Source of the DNA: Desulfosediminicola ganghwensis
GTDB lineage: Bacteria; Desulfobacterota; Desulfobulbia; Desulfobulbales; Desulfocapsaceae
DNA: 64,000 bases
Assembly (NCBI RefSeq): GCF_005116675.2
Contig: NZ_CP050699.1
Span: forward strand, 3,743,001 to 3,807,000
Direction of reading: 5' to 3'
In this document: positions 1 to 8,308 of the stretch, one piece after another
How the letters are laid out: each line of letters opens with the position of its first letter
Numbering within the stretch: the stretch's first letter is position 1
The notes under the pieces: model-generated
What the model was told of the DNA's origin: nothing
The model's database searches: none
What the model saw: the letters and a program-made list of their open reading frames with translations, nothing else
Program-made: the position numbers and the translations under genes

Positions 1-80
1 GAATAAGTGCAACGACCGGCCCCCGCACTCCTTTACTTAATATTTTTTTGGTATGATTTGCTGGCATCGTTGCGATTACT
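1..80. other. window edge, non-coding
   Basis: Short non-coding stretch downstream of nadE. Bases 2-13 read AATAAGTGCAAC, which is identical to the outer part of the IS30-family terminal repeats found at 45.66 and 49.13 kb in this window. No transposase is visible next to it, so it may be an element remnant, a target-like site or chance. Confidence 0.3.
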
Positions 81-1727
81 CTAGCCTCGATATCTTTGAG
101 TGGTCGGGTACCTTCTACCGCATCCGAAGGCCTTGGTGGTCACCTTGAGTCCCATGGGCGCCTGCTTACGTTTATACTCATTAATGCGCACCCGATGAAT
201 AATATCGTGCACCACAGCCTCAGCATAACCAAGATCGATAATTTCCGTGATGCCCTTCCCCTCTTCCAGGTAAAGCTCGAGAATAGCGTCGAGTATCTCG
301 TATGGCGGCAAATCATCCTGATCGAGTTGATCAGGCTTCAGCTCTGCGGAGGGCGGCTTTTCGATTATACGCTCCGGTATGATCTCCCGCGCAATGTTCA
401 CAAAACGCGACAGCTCATATACAAGCTGCTTGGGAACGTCGGATATCACCGCAAGCCCACCGCTCATGTCTCCATACAGGGTACAGTATCCAACCGCCAT
501 TTCACTCTTGTTGCCAGTGGTCAGCAACAGATGCCCGAACTTGTTTGACAGAGCCATCAATAAATTGCCGCGGATCCGCGCCTGAAGATTCTGCTCGGTA
601 AGATCGTGTTCAAAATCGGCAAATAATGGCGACAGACTTTCTTTAAACTGATCAAACAGCGGGGCAATGGGTATAATTTCAAAGCTGCAGTCAAGATTTG
701 CTGCAAGCTGCCGGGCATCTTCAAGTGACTCACGGGAGCTGTAGGGCGATGGCATCGCTACACCAAGCACGTTTTCTTTCCCCAGGGCTGCAACTGCAAG
801 CGCCGCAGTCAAGGCAGAGTCTATTCCCCCTGAAAGTCCAATCACAGCTGATTTGAATCCACACTTGGTAACGTAATCCCGAACTCCCAGCACCAACGCA
901 TCGTATACTGTGCTGATGGTCGGCGGATCGACCTGGGCGTGCATATCTCCACGCCAGTTATCAGTATCAACAATCACCATATCCTCGGCAAAGCCAAGCG
1001 ACTGGGCAACCACCTCACCTTTTTGGTCCATGGCCAGACTGCGGCCATCGAATATCAGGGAATCCTGCCCGCCCACCTGGTTACAGTAGAGGAAGGGAGT
1101 CTGATAATCATTGCAGTAGCGCTTAAAGATTGAGCGACGGGTGTCCTCTTTGTCTCGCTGGAAAGGAGAGGCGCTGATGTTGATCATCCCGCTCAGCTTA
1201 ACCCCTTGTTCATTCGCCTTGTTATGGATTTCGGCCAACGGATCAACTGTATAATCATGCACTTCATGATGCCAGACATCTTCACAGACGGAAACACCGA
1301 AAAAGTGACCATCCAACTCATACAGTTCAGACGGGGAACCGGGCTCGAAATATCGTGTTTCGTCAAAAACGTCGTAGGATGGAAGAAGCTGCTTGTGTGC
1401 CTTGAAAACAACCTCGCCGTTTCGAACAACAACTGCGGAGTTATAAAGCGGTTTACCCCCCCCTCCAATCCTTTGTTCTATGCAACCAAACATAACGTCG
1501 ATCGCCGGCAAAGAATTAATGAGAGCCACTTTAGCCTTTTCATGATCGCGGACAAAGGACTGACGTTCCAGCAGATCCTGCGGGGGATAGCCTGAAATTG
1601 CCAATTCAGGAAAAACAACCAGTTTACAGCCTTTGATGTATGCCTCCCCGGCATAATCAATCATTTTCTGGCAGTTGGCGGGGAAGTCCCCAAGGACCGG
1701 ATTTATTTGAACAAGAGCAATTTTCAC
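81..1727 (-). CDS. nadE: glutamine-dependent NAD+ synthetase
   Basis: Makes NAD+ from nicotinic acid adenine dinucleotide, ATP and glutamine, the last step of NAD synthesis, in the cytoplasm. The 548-residue length fits the two-domain glutamine-dependent class. The N-terminal nitrilase-type glutaminase shows the expected triad: Glu41 (FPELAISGYP), Lys112 (HKQLLP) and Cys148 (VSVCEDVW). The C-terminal synthetase carries the PP-loop SGGIDS at residues 299-304. The start is a GTG preceded by GGAG seven bases upstream. mltG lies 133 bp upstream in the same direction. Quinolinate synthase (nadA), from the same pathway, is at 18.5 kb but is not linked in an operon. Confidence 0.96.
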   Translation of the reverse strand: MKIALVQINPVLGDFPANCQKMIDYAGEAYIKGCKLVVFPELAISGYPPQDLLERQSFVRDHEKAKVALINSLPAIDVMFGCIEQRIGGGGKPLYNSAVVVRNGEVVFKAHKQLLPSYDVFDETRYFEPGSPSELYELDGHFFGVSVCEDVWHHEVHDYTVDPLAEIHNKANEQGVKLSGMINISASPFQRDKEDTRRSIFKRYCNDYQTPFLYCNQVGGQDSLIFDGRSLAMDQKGEVVAQSLGFAEDMVIVDTDNWRGDMHAQVDPPTISTVYDALVLGVRDYVTKCGFKSAVIGLSGGIDSALTAALAVAALGKENVLGVAMPSPYSSRESLEDARQLAANLDCSFEIIPIAPLFDQFKESLSPLFADFEHDLTEQNLQARIRGNLLMALSNKFGHLLLTTGNKSEMAVGYCTLYGDMSGGLAVISDVPKQLVYELSRFVNIAREIIPERIIEKPPSAELKPDQLDQDDLPPYEILDAILELYLEEGKGITEIIDLGYAEAVVHDIIHRVRINEYKRKQAPMGLKVTTKAFGCGRRYPTTQRYRG

Positions 1728-1860
1728 CTTTTACTCCAAACTCCATCATTATCTGCCATACAGGAGAACAAAATCCACTTCATTTTCACTCTACTATGAA
1801 AAGAAGAGAACCCGTCACGCCCGACCTTGCAGTTGCATCTCAATCTTTACAGGTTTTGAA

Positions 1861-2904
1861 CTATTTTTTCCGCTGATATTTTTGTACAGCCCGGTTGTGA
1901 TCTCTGAGATTTGTCGAAAATTGATGAGTTCCGTCATTTTTCGAAACAAAATACAGATACTTGGTTTCAGCCGGATTCAAAACAGCATGCAGCGCGTCTT
2001 TCCCCGGGTTGGCTATGGGGCCAACCGGCAATGCAGGTATAACATAAGTATTATAGGGCGTGGTTGCCCTCAGTTGCGATCTGGTGATGGGACCGTTGGC
2101 ACCCTCTACACCATACACAACCGTCGGATCAGACTGCAGACGCATGCCTTTTTGGAGTCGGTTATGAAAAACCCCGGCAATCAGTGGTCTCTCGGATGGC
2201 GCCCCGGTCTCTTTCTCCACTATGGAAGCGAGGGTGACCGTATCGGCCATATCAGGTGCGGAAGCGAGATCTTTTGTCAACTCGCCCCAGATTGTATGAA
2301 AACGTTTGACCTGCATTTCGATGAGCTTACGGGGGCCATGTTTACTGCGGGTCAGATAGTAGGTATCCGGGTAGAGGTATCCTTCCAGAGAAGGCATCTC
2401 ACCGAGCCCCAGTTCCTCTATAAAAGAAGGATCTCGCGAGAGCTTGATATATTCATTGGCCTCACACCACCCCTGACCGGCAAAGATTTCAGCAATTTCT
2501 TCAATTTTCAAACCTTCCGGGATGGTAACGCTGTGCTGGAGAGGAACAGCTTGAACCAGAAGGTCAATCACTTCGAGGGGATTTTTCCCGGTGGCAATGG
2601 CAAACTCTCCTGCCCTGAGTTTGCCTGAGACGCCAAGGATCCTGGTAAAGATCAGGAACCGGATATCGTCCTTGATCAGACCTGATTCTCCGAGAATGGC
2701 ACTGATTCCGCGTACGGAAGTTCCGGGTGGAATATCGATGATAACCGAATCTGTCTTGATATCGGTGTTGCGGCCCATCGCATAACTGCCAAGCCAGACA
2801 ACTATGCCAATGGTGATAAGAGATAGAAAAAGGGTCGTCCAGAGGACGACCCTTTTAAATAGTCGGAATGTTGTTTTCGGGCTACGTTCTGTAATTTCGT
2901 TCAC
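1861..2904 (-). CDS. mltG: endolytic murein transglycosylase MltG
   Basis: Inner-membrane lytic transglycosylase of the YceG/MltG family, which cleaves nascent glycan strands and is thought to set their length. The 347 residues show a short cytoplasmic tail, one membrane helix at about 20-40, a LysM-like subdomain at about 55-105 and the catalytic domain. The family motif ASIVEKET contains the probable catalytic Glu230, and SDPTV follows at 259-263. The start is a GTG with a weak ribosome site. lon ends 32 bp upstream, and a perfect hairpin with a U-tract lies inside codons about 17-26, so read-through from lon may be attenuated here. Confidence 0.93.
   Translation of the reverse strand: MNEITERSPKTTFRLFKRVVLWTTLFLSLITIGIVVWLGSYAMGRNTDIKTDSVIIDIPPGTSVRGISAILGESGLIKDDIRFLIFTRILGVSGKLRAGEFAIATGKNPLEVIDLLVQAVPLQHSVTIPEGLKIEEIAEIFAGQGWCEANEYIKLSRDPSFIEELGLGEMPSLEGYLYPDTYYLTRSKHGPRKLIEMQVKRFHTIWGELTKDLASAPDMADTVTLASIVEKETGAPSERPLIAGVFHNRLQKGMRLQSDPTVVYGVEGANGPITRSQLRATTPYNTYVIPALPVGPIANPGKDALHAVLNPAETKYLYFVSKNDGTHQFSTNLRDHNRAVQKYQRKK
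2827..2856 (-). terminator. intrinsic terminator inside the 5' end of mltG
   Basis: On the minus strand a perfect 13-bp stem (AAAAGGGTCGTCC, loop TCT, GGACGACCCTTTT) is followed directly by a run of five T. It lies about 80 bp past the lon stop codon but inside the mltG reading frame. It looks like the lon terminator or an attenuator between lon and mltG. Confidence 0.7.
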
Positions 2905-2936
2905 TGCTTATCGTAACTGGAATCCGTTGCTTTAAA

Positions 2937-5393
2937 TTACTTCTTACCGGTGGAAGCCTTCTTGGTACCGGGAGTGGCCTTGGTTTTGGCTTTGGCTTTT
3001 GCTTTTGCTTTTGCTTTAGTTTTGCCAAAAGCAATCTTCACCACCTCATCCATATCCTTTACAGGGAAAAAGTCCATCTTGTCGCGAATATCCTGAGGAA
3101 TATCTGCAAGATCCTTTTTATTCTGCTCAGGTATAATCACCTTGTCGATACCAGCTCTCAGAGCAGCCAGGGCCTTTTCTTTCAGACCACCGATTGGCAG
3201 AACCCTGCCCCGTAGAGTCACCTCACCGGTCATGGCGAGTTTACCGACAACCTTCTCCTTTACAATCGCAGAATAGAGCGCTGTTGCCATGGTAATACCG
3301 GCAGATGGCCCGTCTTTCGGAATAGCTCCTGCAGGAACGTGAACATGAAGATCAATCTTATCGAAGTAATCCTCAGCAACTTTCAGATCTTCTGAGCGGC
3401 TTCTGCAATACGTGAGCGCTGCCTGGGCAGACTCTTTCATCACATCGCCAAGCTGGCCTGTAAGGGTAAGTTTTCCTTTACCGGGCATCAGGTTAACTTC
3501 GATCTGCAGGATTTCCCCACCAACTTCTGTCCAGGCCAGACCGGTAACAAGACCGGGCTGCTCCAATCTCTCGATCTCAGACTCCGGAATGGTCTTTGGT
3601 GGTCCAAGGTACTTATCGATGTTATTCTTGCTCACGGTGTACGGTCCGCGTCCACCTTCAGCAACCTTACGGGCAACTTTTCGACAGACTTTACCGATTT
3701 CCCGCTCAAGATTTCGCAGGCCCGCCTCATAGGTGTAGTGAGTGATTACCTGCTGCAAGGTCTCATCAGTCATTCGCATGTGTGAGGGCTTCAGACCATT
3801 TTCCTTGAGCTGTCGCGGCAACAGATACTTGCGGGCGATAACTGTCTTTTCCTCAAGGGTGTATCCGGAAAGTCTGATCACCTCCATCCTGTCCAGGAGT
3901 GGACCGGGGATGGTATCTGACATATTTGCCGTGGTGATAAACATCACCTTGGACAGGTCCAGCGGCAAATTGAGGTAATGATCGGAGAATTCTGAGTTCT
4001 GTTCAGGATCAAGTACCTCGAGCAGGGCCGACGATGGATCGCCCCGGTAATCTGAGCCGATCTTGTCGATCTCATCCATCATGAAAATCGGGTTGTTCGA
4101 AGCGACAGTCTTCAAGCCCTGTACGATACGTCCAGGCATTGCACCGATATAGGTACGTCGATGACCTCGAATCTCAGCCTCGTCACGCATACCACCGAGG
4201 GAGATACGATGAAACTTACGTCCCATTGCTCGTGCTATCGACTGACCGAGAGATGTTTTACCAACACCCGGAGGGCCTACAAAGCAGAGAATCGGGCCCT
4301 TGGTGGATTCGTTGAGTTTGCGAACAGCAAGGTACTCAAGAATACGTTCCTTGACCTTTTCCAGGCCATAGTGATCCTCATCAAGAACCAGCTTGGCCTC
4401 GACCAGATCAAGCCGGTCTGTGGTCGATTTATGCCAGGGAATATCGAGAATCCAGTCTATATACGTGCGGATGATGGTCGCCTCTGAAGAATCAGGGTGC
4501 ATCATCTCCATACGACTCAGCTGCTTCTGCGCCTCTTTCTTCACGTCCTTAGGCATCTTGGTTTTCTTGAGTTTTTCCTCAAGTTCCTCGATCTCCTGGG
4601 CACGCTCGTCGGTATCACCAAGCTCTTTCTGGAGTGCATGAAGCTGTTCCCTGAGGAAATATTCCCGCTGGGATTTGCTCATTTCCTCTTTGGCGTCATT
4701 CTGAATCTTGGCCTGGACAGTAGAAACCTCAAGCTCTTTAGAAAGCAGCTGATTTACCAGCTTGAGACGCTTTACCGGGTCAACCTCCTCAAGAATCGCC
4801 TGTGATTCGACTATTTTCAGGCGCAGGTTTGAACCTACCAGATCAGCAAGACGACCTGGGTCCTCTATATTGTTGATGATCATCATCAGGTCTGCAGAGA
4901 GAATGCCGCGTAGAGACATAATTTTCTCAGTCTGCTCTCTGACCGTGCGCATCATCGCTTCGACTTCAACCGAAATTTCTTCAGCCTCTACATCCTCTAT
5001 GACTTCAACTGCAACTTCATAGGACGGATCCGTACGGGTGTATTCCTTAATGCGTGCTTTCGACATCGCCTGTACCAGAACTTTCAAACGGCCATCCGGC
5101 ATTTTCAGGGTCCGCATAACCATACACACCATACCTACGTCATACAGGTCATCTTCCTTAGGATCATCCTTTGTGGCATCCTTCTGGGTAACAAGCATGA
5201 GGAGCTTGTTTGAATTCAAGGCTTCATTCACAGCCTCCACAGATCCTGGACGACCCACAAATAGAGGAATGATCATGTAGTTGAAAACCACCACATCCCG
5301 TACTGCCATCATCGGCAGCACTTCGGGGATTTCCATGTCCTCATTACTTGAAAAATCATCCATGCTAATGCTCAAAGAATCATTAAATTCCAC
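2937..5393 (-). CDS. lon: ATP-dependent protease Lon
   Basis: Cytoplasmic AAA+ serine protease that degrades misfolded and regulatory proteins. The 818-residue protein has an N-terminal LonB substrate domain (about 22-215), a coiled-coil stretch, an ATPase domain with Walker A GPPGVGKT at 373-380 and Walker B FMMDEID near 440, and a C-terminal peptidase domain with catalytic Ser697 (KDGPSAG) and Lys740 (GGLKEK). The GTG start follows AGGAGG by five bases. Unusually, the last 28 or so residues are a Lys/Ala-rich low-complexity tail with several consecutive KA repeats. A single gene with its own strong ribosome site, divergent from the gene at 5746. Confidence 0.97.
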   Translation of the reverse strand: MEFNDSLSISMDDFSSNEDMEIPEVLPMMAVRDVVVFNYMIIPLFVGRPGSVEAVNEALNSNKLLMLVTQKDATKDDPKEDDLYDVGMVCMVMRTLKMPDGRLKVLVQAMSKARIKEYTRTDPSYEVAVEVIEDVEAEEISVEVEAMMRTVREQTEKIMSLRGILSADLMMIINNIEDPGRLADLVGSNLRLKIVESQAILEEVDPVKRLKLVNQLLSKELEVSTVQAKIQNDAKEEMSKSQREYFLREQLHALQKELGDTDERAQEIEELEEKLKKTKMPKDVKKEAQKQLSRMEMMHPDSSEATIIRTYIDWILDIPWHKSTTDRLDLVEAKLVLDEDHYGLEKVKERILEYLAVRKLNESTKGPILCFVGPPGVGKTSLGQSIARAMGRKFHRISLGGMRDEAEIRGHRRTYIGAMPGRIVQGLKTVASNNPIFMMDEIDKIGSDYRGDPSSALLEVLDPEQNSEFSDHYLNLPLDLSKVMFITTANMSDTIPGPLLDRMEVIRLSGYTLEEKTVIARKYLLPRQLKENGLKPSHMRMTDETLQQVITHYTYEAGLRNLEREIGKVCRKVARKVAEGGRGPYTVSKNNIDKYLGPPKTIPESEIERLEQPGLVTGLAWTEVGGEILQIEVNLMPGKGKLTLTGQLGDVMKESAQAALTYCRSRSEDLKVAEDYFDKIDLHVHVPAGAIPKDGPSAGITMATALYSAIVKEKVVGKLAMTGEVTLRGRVLPIGGLKEKALAALRAGIDKVIIPEQNKKDLADIPQDIRDKMDFFPVKDMDEVVKIAFGKTKAKAKAKAKAKTKATPGTKKASTGKK

Positions 5394-5452
5394 ACATACC
5401 TCCTGACAGCACTGCCGAACCTCGGGTCTGAACAGGCCAGTTCACTTTTTAT

Positions 5453-5481
5453 GAAAAAGGCAGGGTAACCCTGCCTTTTTC
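5453..5481. terminator. perfect bidirectional terminator-like hairpin
   Basis: GAAAAAGGCAGGG and its exact complement CCCTGCCTTTTTC are separated by TAA. The structure has A/T runs on both sides, so it would form a U-tailed hairpin when transcribed in either direction. It sits between the divergent lon and hexapeptide-protein genes, where a terminator is not expected. Confidence 0.65.
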
Positions 5482-5745
5482 ACTCCTGATTCAAAATATA
5501 TTTTACATAATATAAATATGCTATCTCAAAACAGCCGAAAAAACTAAACATCTGAAATACATTGTCAAGACATGATTCTGAAATCATTTTACTGTTTTGC
5601 ATTTTTACTTGAACTCAGGCCCGATTTTTATGATAGTTTGATCTTAGCCGACCGACCTTTCACTAATTTTGCCGTAACCAATCGATTATTCAATCATCTA
5701 TACAATCACAGTTTACCGTTAATTTTAACTCGGAGAAACGGACAC

Positions 5746-6549
5746 ATGCTCAACGCAGAATCACTTTTTGACCTCTCTGATTTCACATACGCCGATGTAT
5801 TTATTCAAAACGACTATGCCTGGGTTGCACTCAACAATCTCAAAAGTTACATGGACTCAATACACTACCCGGAACTCAACAAAACTCTGGTTCCCGATGG
5901 TAAGCCTCTGGCTGAAACTATAATTCTACATGAAGGGAAATGCATTAGCGCAGATGAAATAGAGATAGTGTATGGAGATACCACCAAAGGCGGTCTGAAA
6001 GCAACCAGAAATAACGAAATTCTTGAAGGGGCCTCAGTTATTATGGCCGGTGCCATTCTTACAGGGGAGCGTATTGCCATTGGTAAAGGCGTACTTATCG
6101 AGTCCGGTGCAATGGTTAAGTCCCCCACAGTTTTAGACGACTGCTGCGAGGTGCGTCAAGGCGCTTATGTTCGCGGTTACTGCCTTGCCGGCAAGCGTTG
6201 TGTATTAGGCCATACCACCGAGATCAAACATTCCATTTTCCTGAATGACGCCAAAGCGGGCCACTTTGCTTATATAGGTGATTCCATTCTCGGAAATAAC
6301 GCCAACCTCGGTGCGGGTACAAAATTTGCCAATCTGAAAATGATCAAAGGAAATGTTATCATACGCTGTAATGGAGACAGAATAGACACCGGTCGCCGAA
6401 AATTCGGCGCAATACTTGGAGATGAATGCCAAACTGGATGCAACTCCGTTACCAACCCGGGTACTATATTTGGTAAACAATGCATGCTCTTGCCCAACAC
6501 AACCTCCCCGGCAGGATTTCACAAAGCCAAATCACTTATCCGCAAGTAG
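5746..6549 (+). CDS. hexapeptide-repeat (left-handed beta-helix) protein
   Basis: Predicted 267-residue protein with many hexapeptide-type turns (for example VIMAGAILTGERIAIGKGVLIESGAMV and IGDSILGNNANLGAGT) that build a left-handed beta-helix. This resembles the C-terminal half of GlmU-type sugar-nucleotide acyl- and nucleotidyltransferases, but the N-terminal pyrophosphorylase signature is absent. It may be a sugar-nucleotide acetyltransferase or a non-enzymatic relative. I prefer the ATG at 5746, preceded by GGAG ten bases upstream, over an in-frame ATG at 5572, whose added 58 residues look non-coding. Monocistronic, about 270 bp before proC. Confidence 0.75.
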   Translation: MLNAESLFDLSDFTYADVFIQNDYAWVALNNLKSYMDSIHYPELNKTLVPDGKPLAETIILHEGKCISADEIEIVYGDTTKGGLKATRNNEILEGASVIMAGAILTGERIAIGKGVLIESGAMVKSPTVLDDCCEVRQGAYVRGYCLAGKRCVLGHTTEIKHSIFLNDAKAGHFAYIGDSILGNNANLGAGTKFANLKMIKGNVIIRCNGDRIDTGRRKFGAILGDECQTGCNSVTNPGTIFGKQCMLLPNTTSPAGFHKAKSLIRK

Positions 6550-6820
6550 TTTCATCGGTATTTCAAAATATACCGATTTCTGAATCGGCCACATCCCCGC
6601 TCACGTCTGCACCCTGCGCAACTGAATAATAGCCTTTCACCAGGTTATTATTTAGTTGCTGTTTATAGGTATATCACTGACGGGTCATTCTTTTTACCTT
6701 GACGAAAATCTGTTGAACAACGTACATTAATCAGTAATTCCGCATATCCAGTAAATAATCCCTCCCCGAGCCAGTCAGCAGGTCCGGATTTTCCAATTCG
6801 CAACAAGGAGTAGTATTCGC

Positions 6821-7672
6821 ATGTTAACTGATAAAAAAATTGGACTTATTGGCGGCGGCAATATGGCAGAAGCTCTCATCAGCGGGCTCGTTATGTCAAA
6901 TGCCGCCCTTCCTGAAAACATCATCTGCTCCGATATCAGGCAGGAACCACTTGACGAGCTCAAGAAAAAGTATGGTGTCTGCACCACCACCGACAACCTC
7001 GAGGTGGCAAGAAGAGCCGAAATACTCATCTACGCCACCAAGCCGCAAATCCTTGCCACTGTACTCAAGGAAACTTCCGAAGTTCTCGATAAGAGCAAAC
7101 TTATCATCTCCATCGCCGCAGGCGTTCCGCTGGCAGCAATTGAAGCTGGCCTGCAGAAAGAACTTCGTTTGATCCGGGTCATGCCCAACATCTGTGCCTT
7201 TGTTAAAGAAAGCGCCACAGCAATCGCAGCCGGCAAGTTTGTCGAGGATGGAGATATTGAATTGGCCAAGGCTATTTTCGATTCGGTGGGCATCAGTGTC
7301 TTCATCAAGGAGAACATACTGATGGATGCCTTCACCGGCCTGAGCGGTTCCGGACCTGCCTATGTCTTTCTCATTATCGAAGCAATGGCCGACGCCGGAG
7401 TCAAAATGGGACTTTCCCGCAAAGAATCTCTGCTGCTCTCCACCCAGACTGTTATGGGTTCAGCGAAACTGCTGCTGGAGTCCAATGAGCATCCGGGACA
7501 GCTGAAAGACCGTGTAACCTCACCGGGCGGTACCTCAATAGCAGGTATCCATACCCTGGAAAAGGGTGGTCTCAGGACTACAATCATGGATGCTGTCGAA
7601 GCGGCAACCAACAGGTCCAAAGAGCTAGGAGAAATGATGATTCAAAGCTTTATTGAATCAAACGGCAAATAA
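6821..7672 (+). CDS. proC: pyrroline-5-carboxylate reductase
   Basis: Reduces 1-pyrroline-5-carboxylate to proline with NAD(P)H, the last step of proline synthesis. The 283-residue length is typical. The N-terminal Rossmann motif IGLIGGGNMAEAL is at 7-19. The C-terminal ProC signature is clear, with GSGPAYVF, then VTSPGGTSIAG and the helical dimerisation region. A CAAGGAG ribosome site precedes the ATG. A strong hairpin terminator follows 26 bp after the stop, so the gene is probably a single transcription unit. Confidence 0.96.
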   Translation: MLTDKKIGLIGGGNMAEALISGLVMSNAALPENIICSDIRQEPLDELKKKYGVCTTTDNLEVARRAEILIYATKPQILATVLKETSEVLDKSKLIISIAAGVPLAAIEAGLQKELRLIRVMPNICAFVKESATAIAAGKFVEDGDIELAKAIFDSVGISVFIKENILMDAFTGLSGSGPAYVFLIIEAMADAGVKMGLSRKESLLLSTQTVMGSAKLLLESNEHPGQLKDRVTSPGGTSIAGIHTLEKGGLRTTIMDAVEAATNRSKELGEMMIQSFIESNGK

Positions 7673-7698
7673 TTTCACGTACAATTCTCCAAATTCAG

Positions 7699-7736
7699 CA
7701 AAAGGCCTGCAGATAGTACACACTGCAGGCCTTTTG
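7699..7736. terminator. proC terminator
   Basis: Inverted repeat CAAAAGGCCTGCAG / CTGCAGGCCTTTTG with a 10-base loop, flanked by A and T runs. It lies between proC (plus) and the small winged-helix gene (minus), so it can serve both convergent genes. Confidence 0.85.
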
Positions 7737-7759
7737 TTGGTATACGGTCATTTTATTTC

Positions 7760-7990
7760 TCAGACGGAAATAGTCCTCATCCCTTCCCTGGTAATAAGTG
7801 ACCGCATCCCTTCTGAGTCACTTTCGACCATTCCCATGCTGTTCATGATTTTGATAAGCTGACAGGTATCCTTGACACTCATGTTCAACCGCTTGGCAAT
7901 GATACCCGACTCAACAACCTGTGGATGCTCGTTCCTGAGATTCTCCACCAGAATATTCAACACCTGCTGTTTGTTTGCTAAAACTGACAT
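7760..7990 (-). CDS. small winged-helix DNA-binding-like protein
   Basis: Predicted 76-residue protein. Residues about 5-65 look like a single winged helix-turn-helix, with VVESGIIAKRLNMSVKD resembling HTH helices 2 and 3, followed by a wing-like stretch. I place the start at the ATG at 7990 because GAGG lies five bases upstream; the longer in-frame version adds 11 unlikely residues. It could be a stand-alone regulator. The target is unknown, and the next gene upstream on this strand is glutamate dehydrogenase, 319 bp away. Confidence 0.65.
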   Translation of the reverse strand: MSVLANKQQVLNILVENLRNEHPQVVESGIIAKRLNMSVKDTCQLIKIMNSMGMVESDSEGMRSLITREGMRTISV

Positions 7991-8128
7991 AAGCCTCACG
8001 CTATAAAACAAATAGTTATTCAAAGATGCGGCGAAACCAGCCCCACCGCACCGTCACCACTAATCACCCGTATCTGATCTGTTCGCTAACCCGAATTTCT
8101 CATCAGTACCGGCGGGCTCAGATCCAAA

Positions 8129-8172
8129 GTTTTCGGCTGTAAATCGTGTTGAACTGTTTTCACAGCCAAAAC
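8129..8172 (-). terminator. possible gdh terminator
   Basis: On the minus strand GTTTTGGCTGT and ACAGCCGAAAAC can pair as an 11-bp stem with one bulge around a roughly 21-base loop, 137 bp past the glutamate dehydrogenase stop. The U-tract is weak, so this is tentative. Confidence 0.35.
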
Positions 8173-8308
8173 ACTGAAGAATTTGGCGCCGCATGGTCTG
8201 ACTTCTAGTGAGCATTCTGTCGAAATTATTATCCTTTTCGCTATTCCCAAAGAATTGAAAACGTATTGTCTTCTTCTATTTCAACAAAATGCTCATGAGC
8301 AAGTCGGG

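Noticed and set aside
5572-5745. Longer N-terminus for the hexapeptide protein
   Set aside because: The ATG at 5746 has a ribosome site, and the added residues look non-coding.
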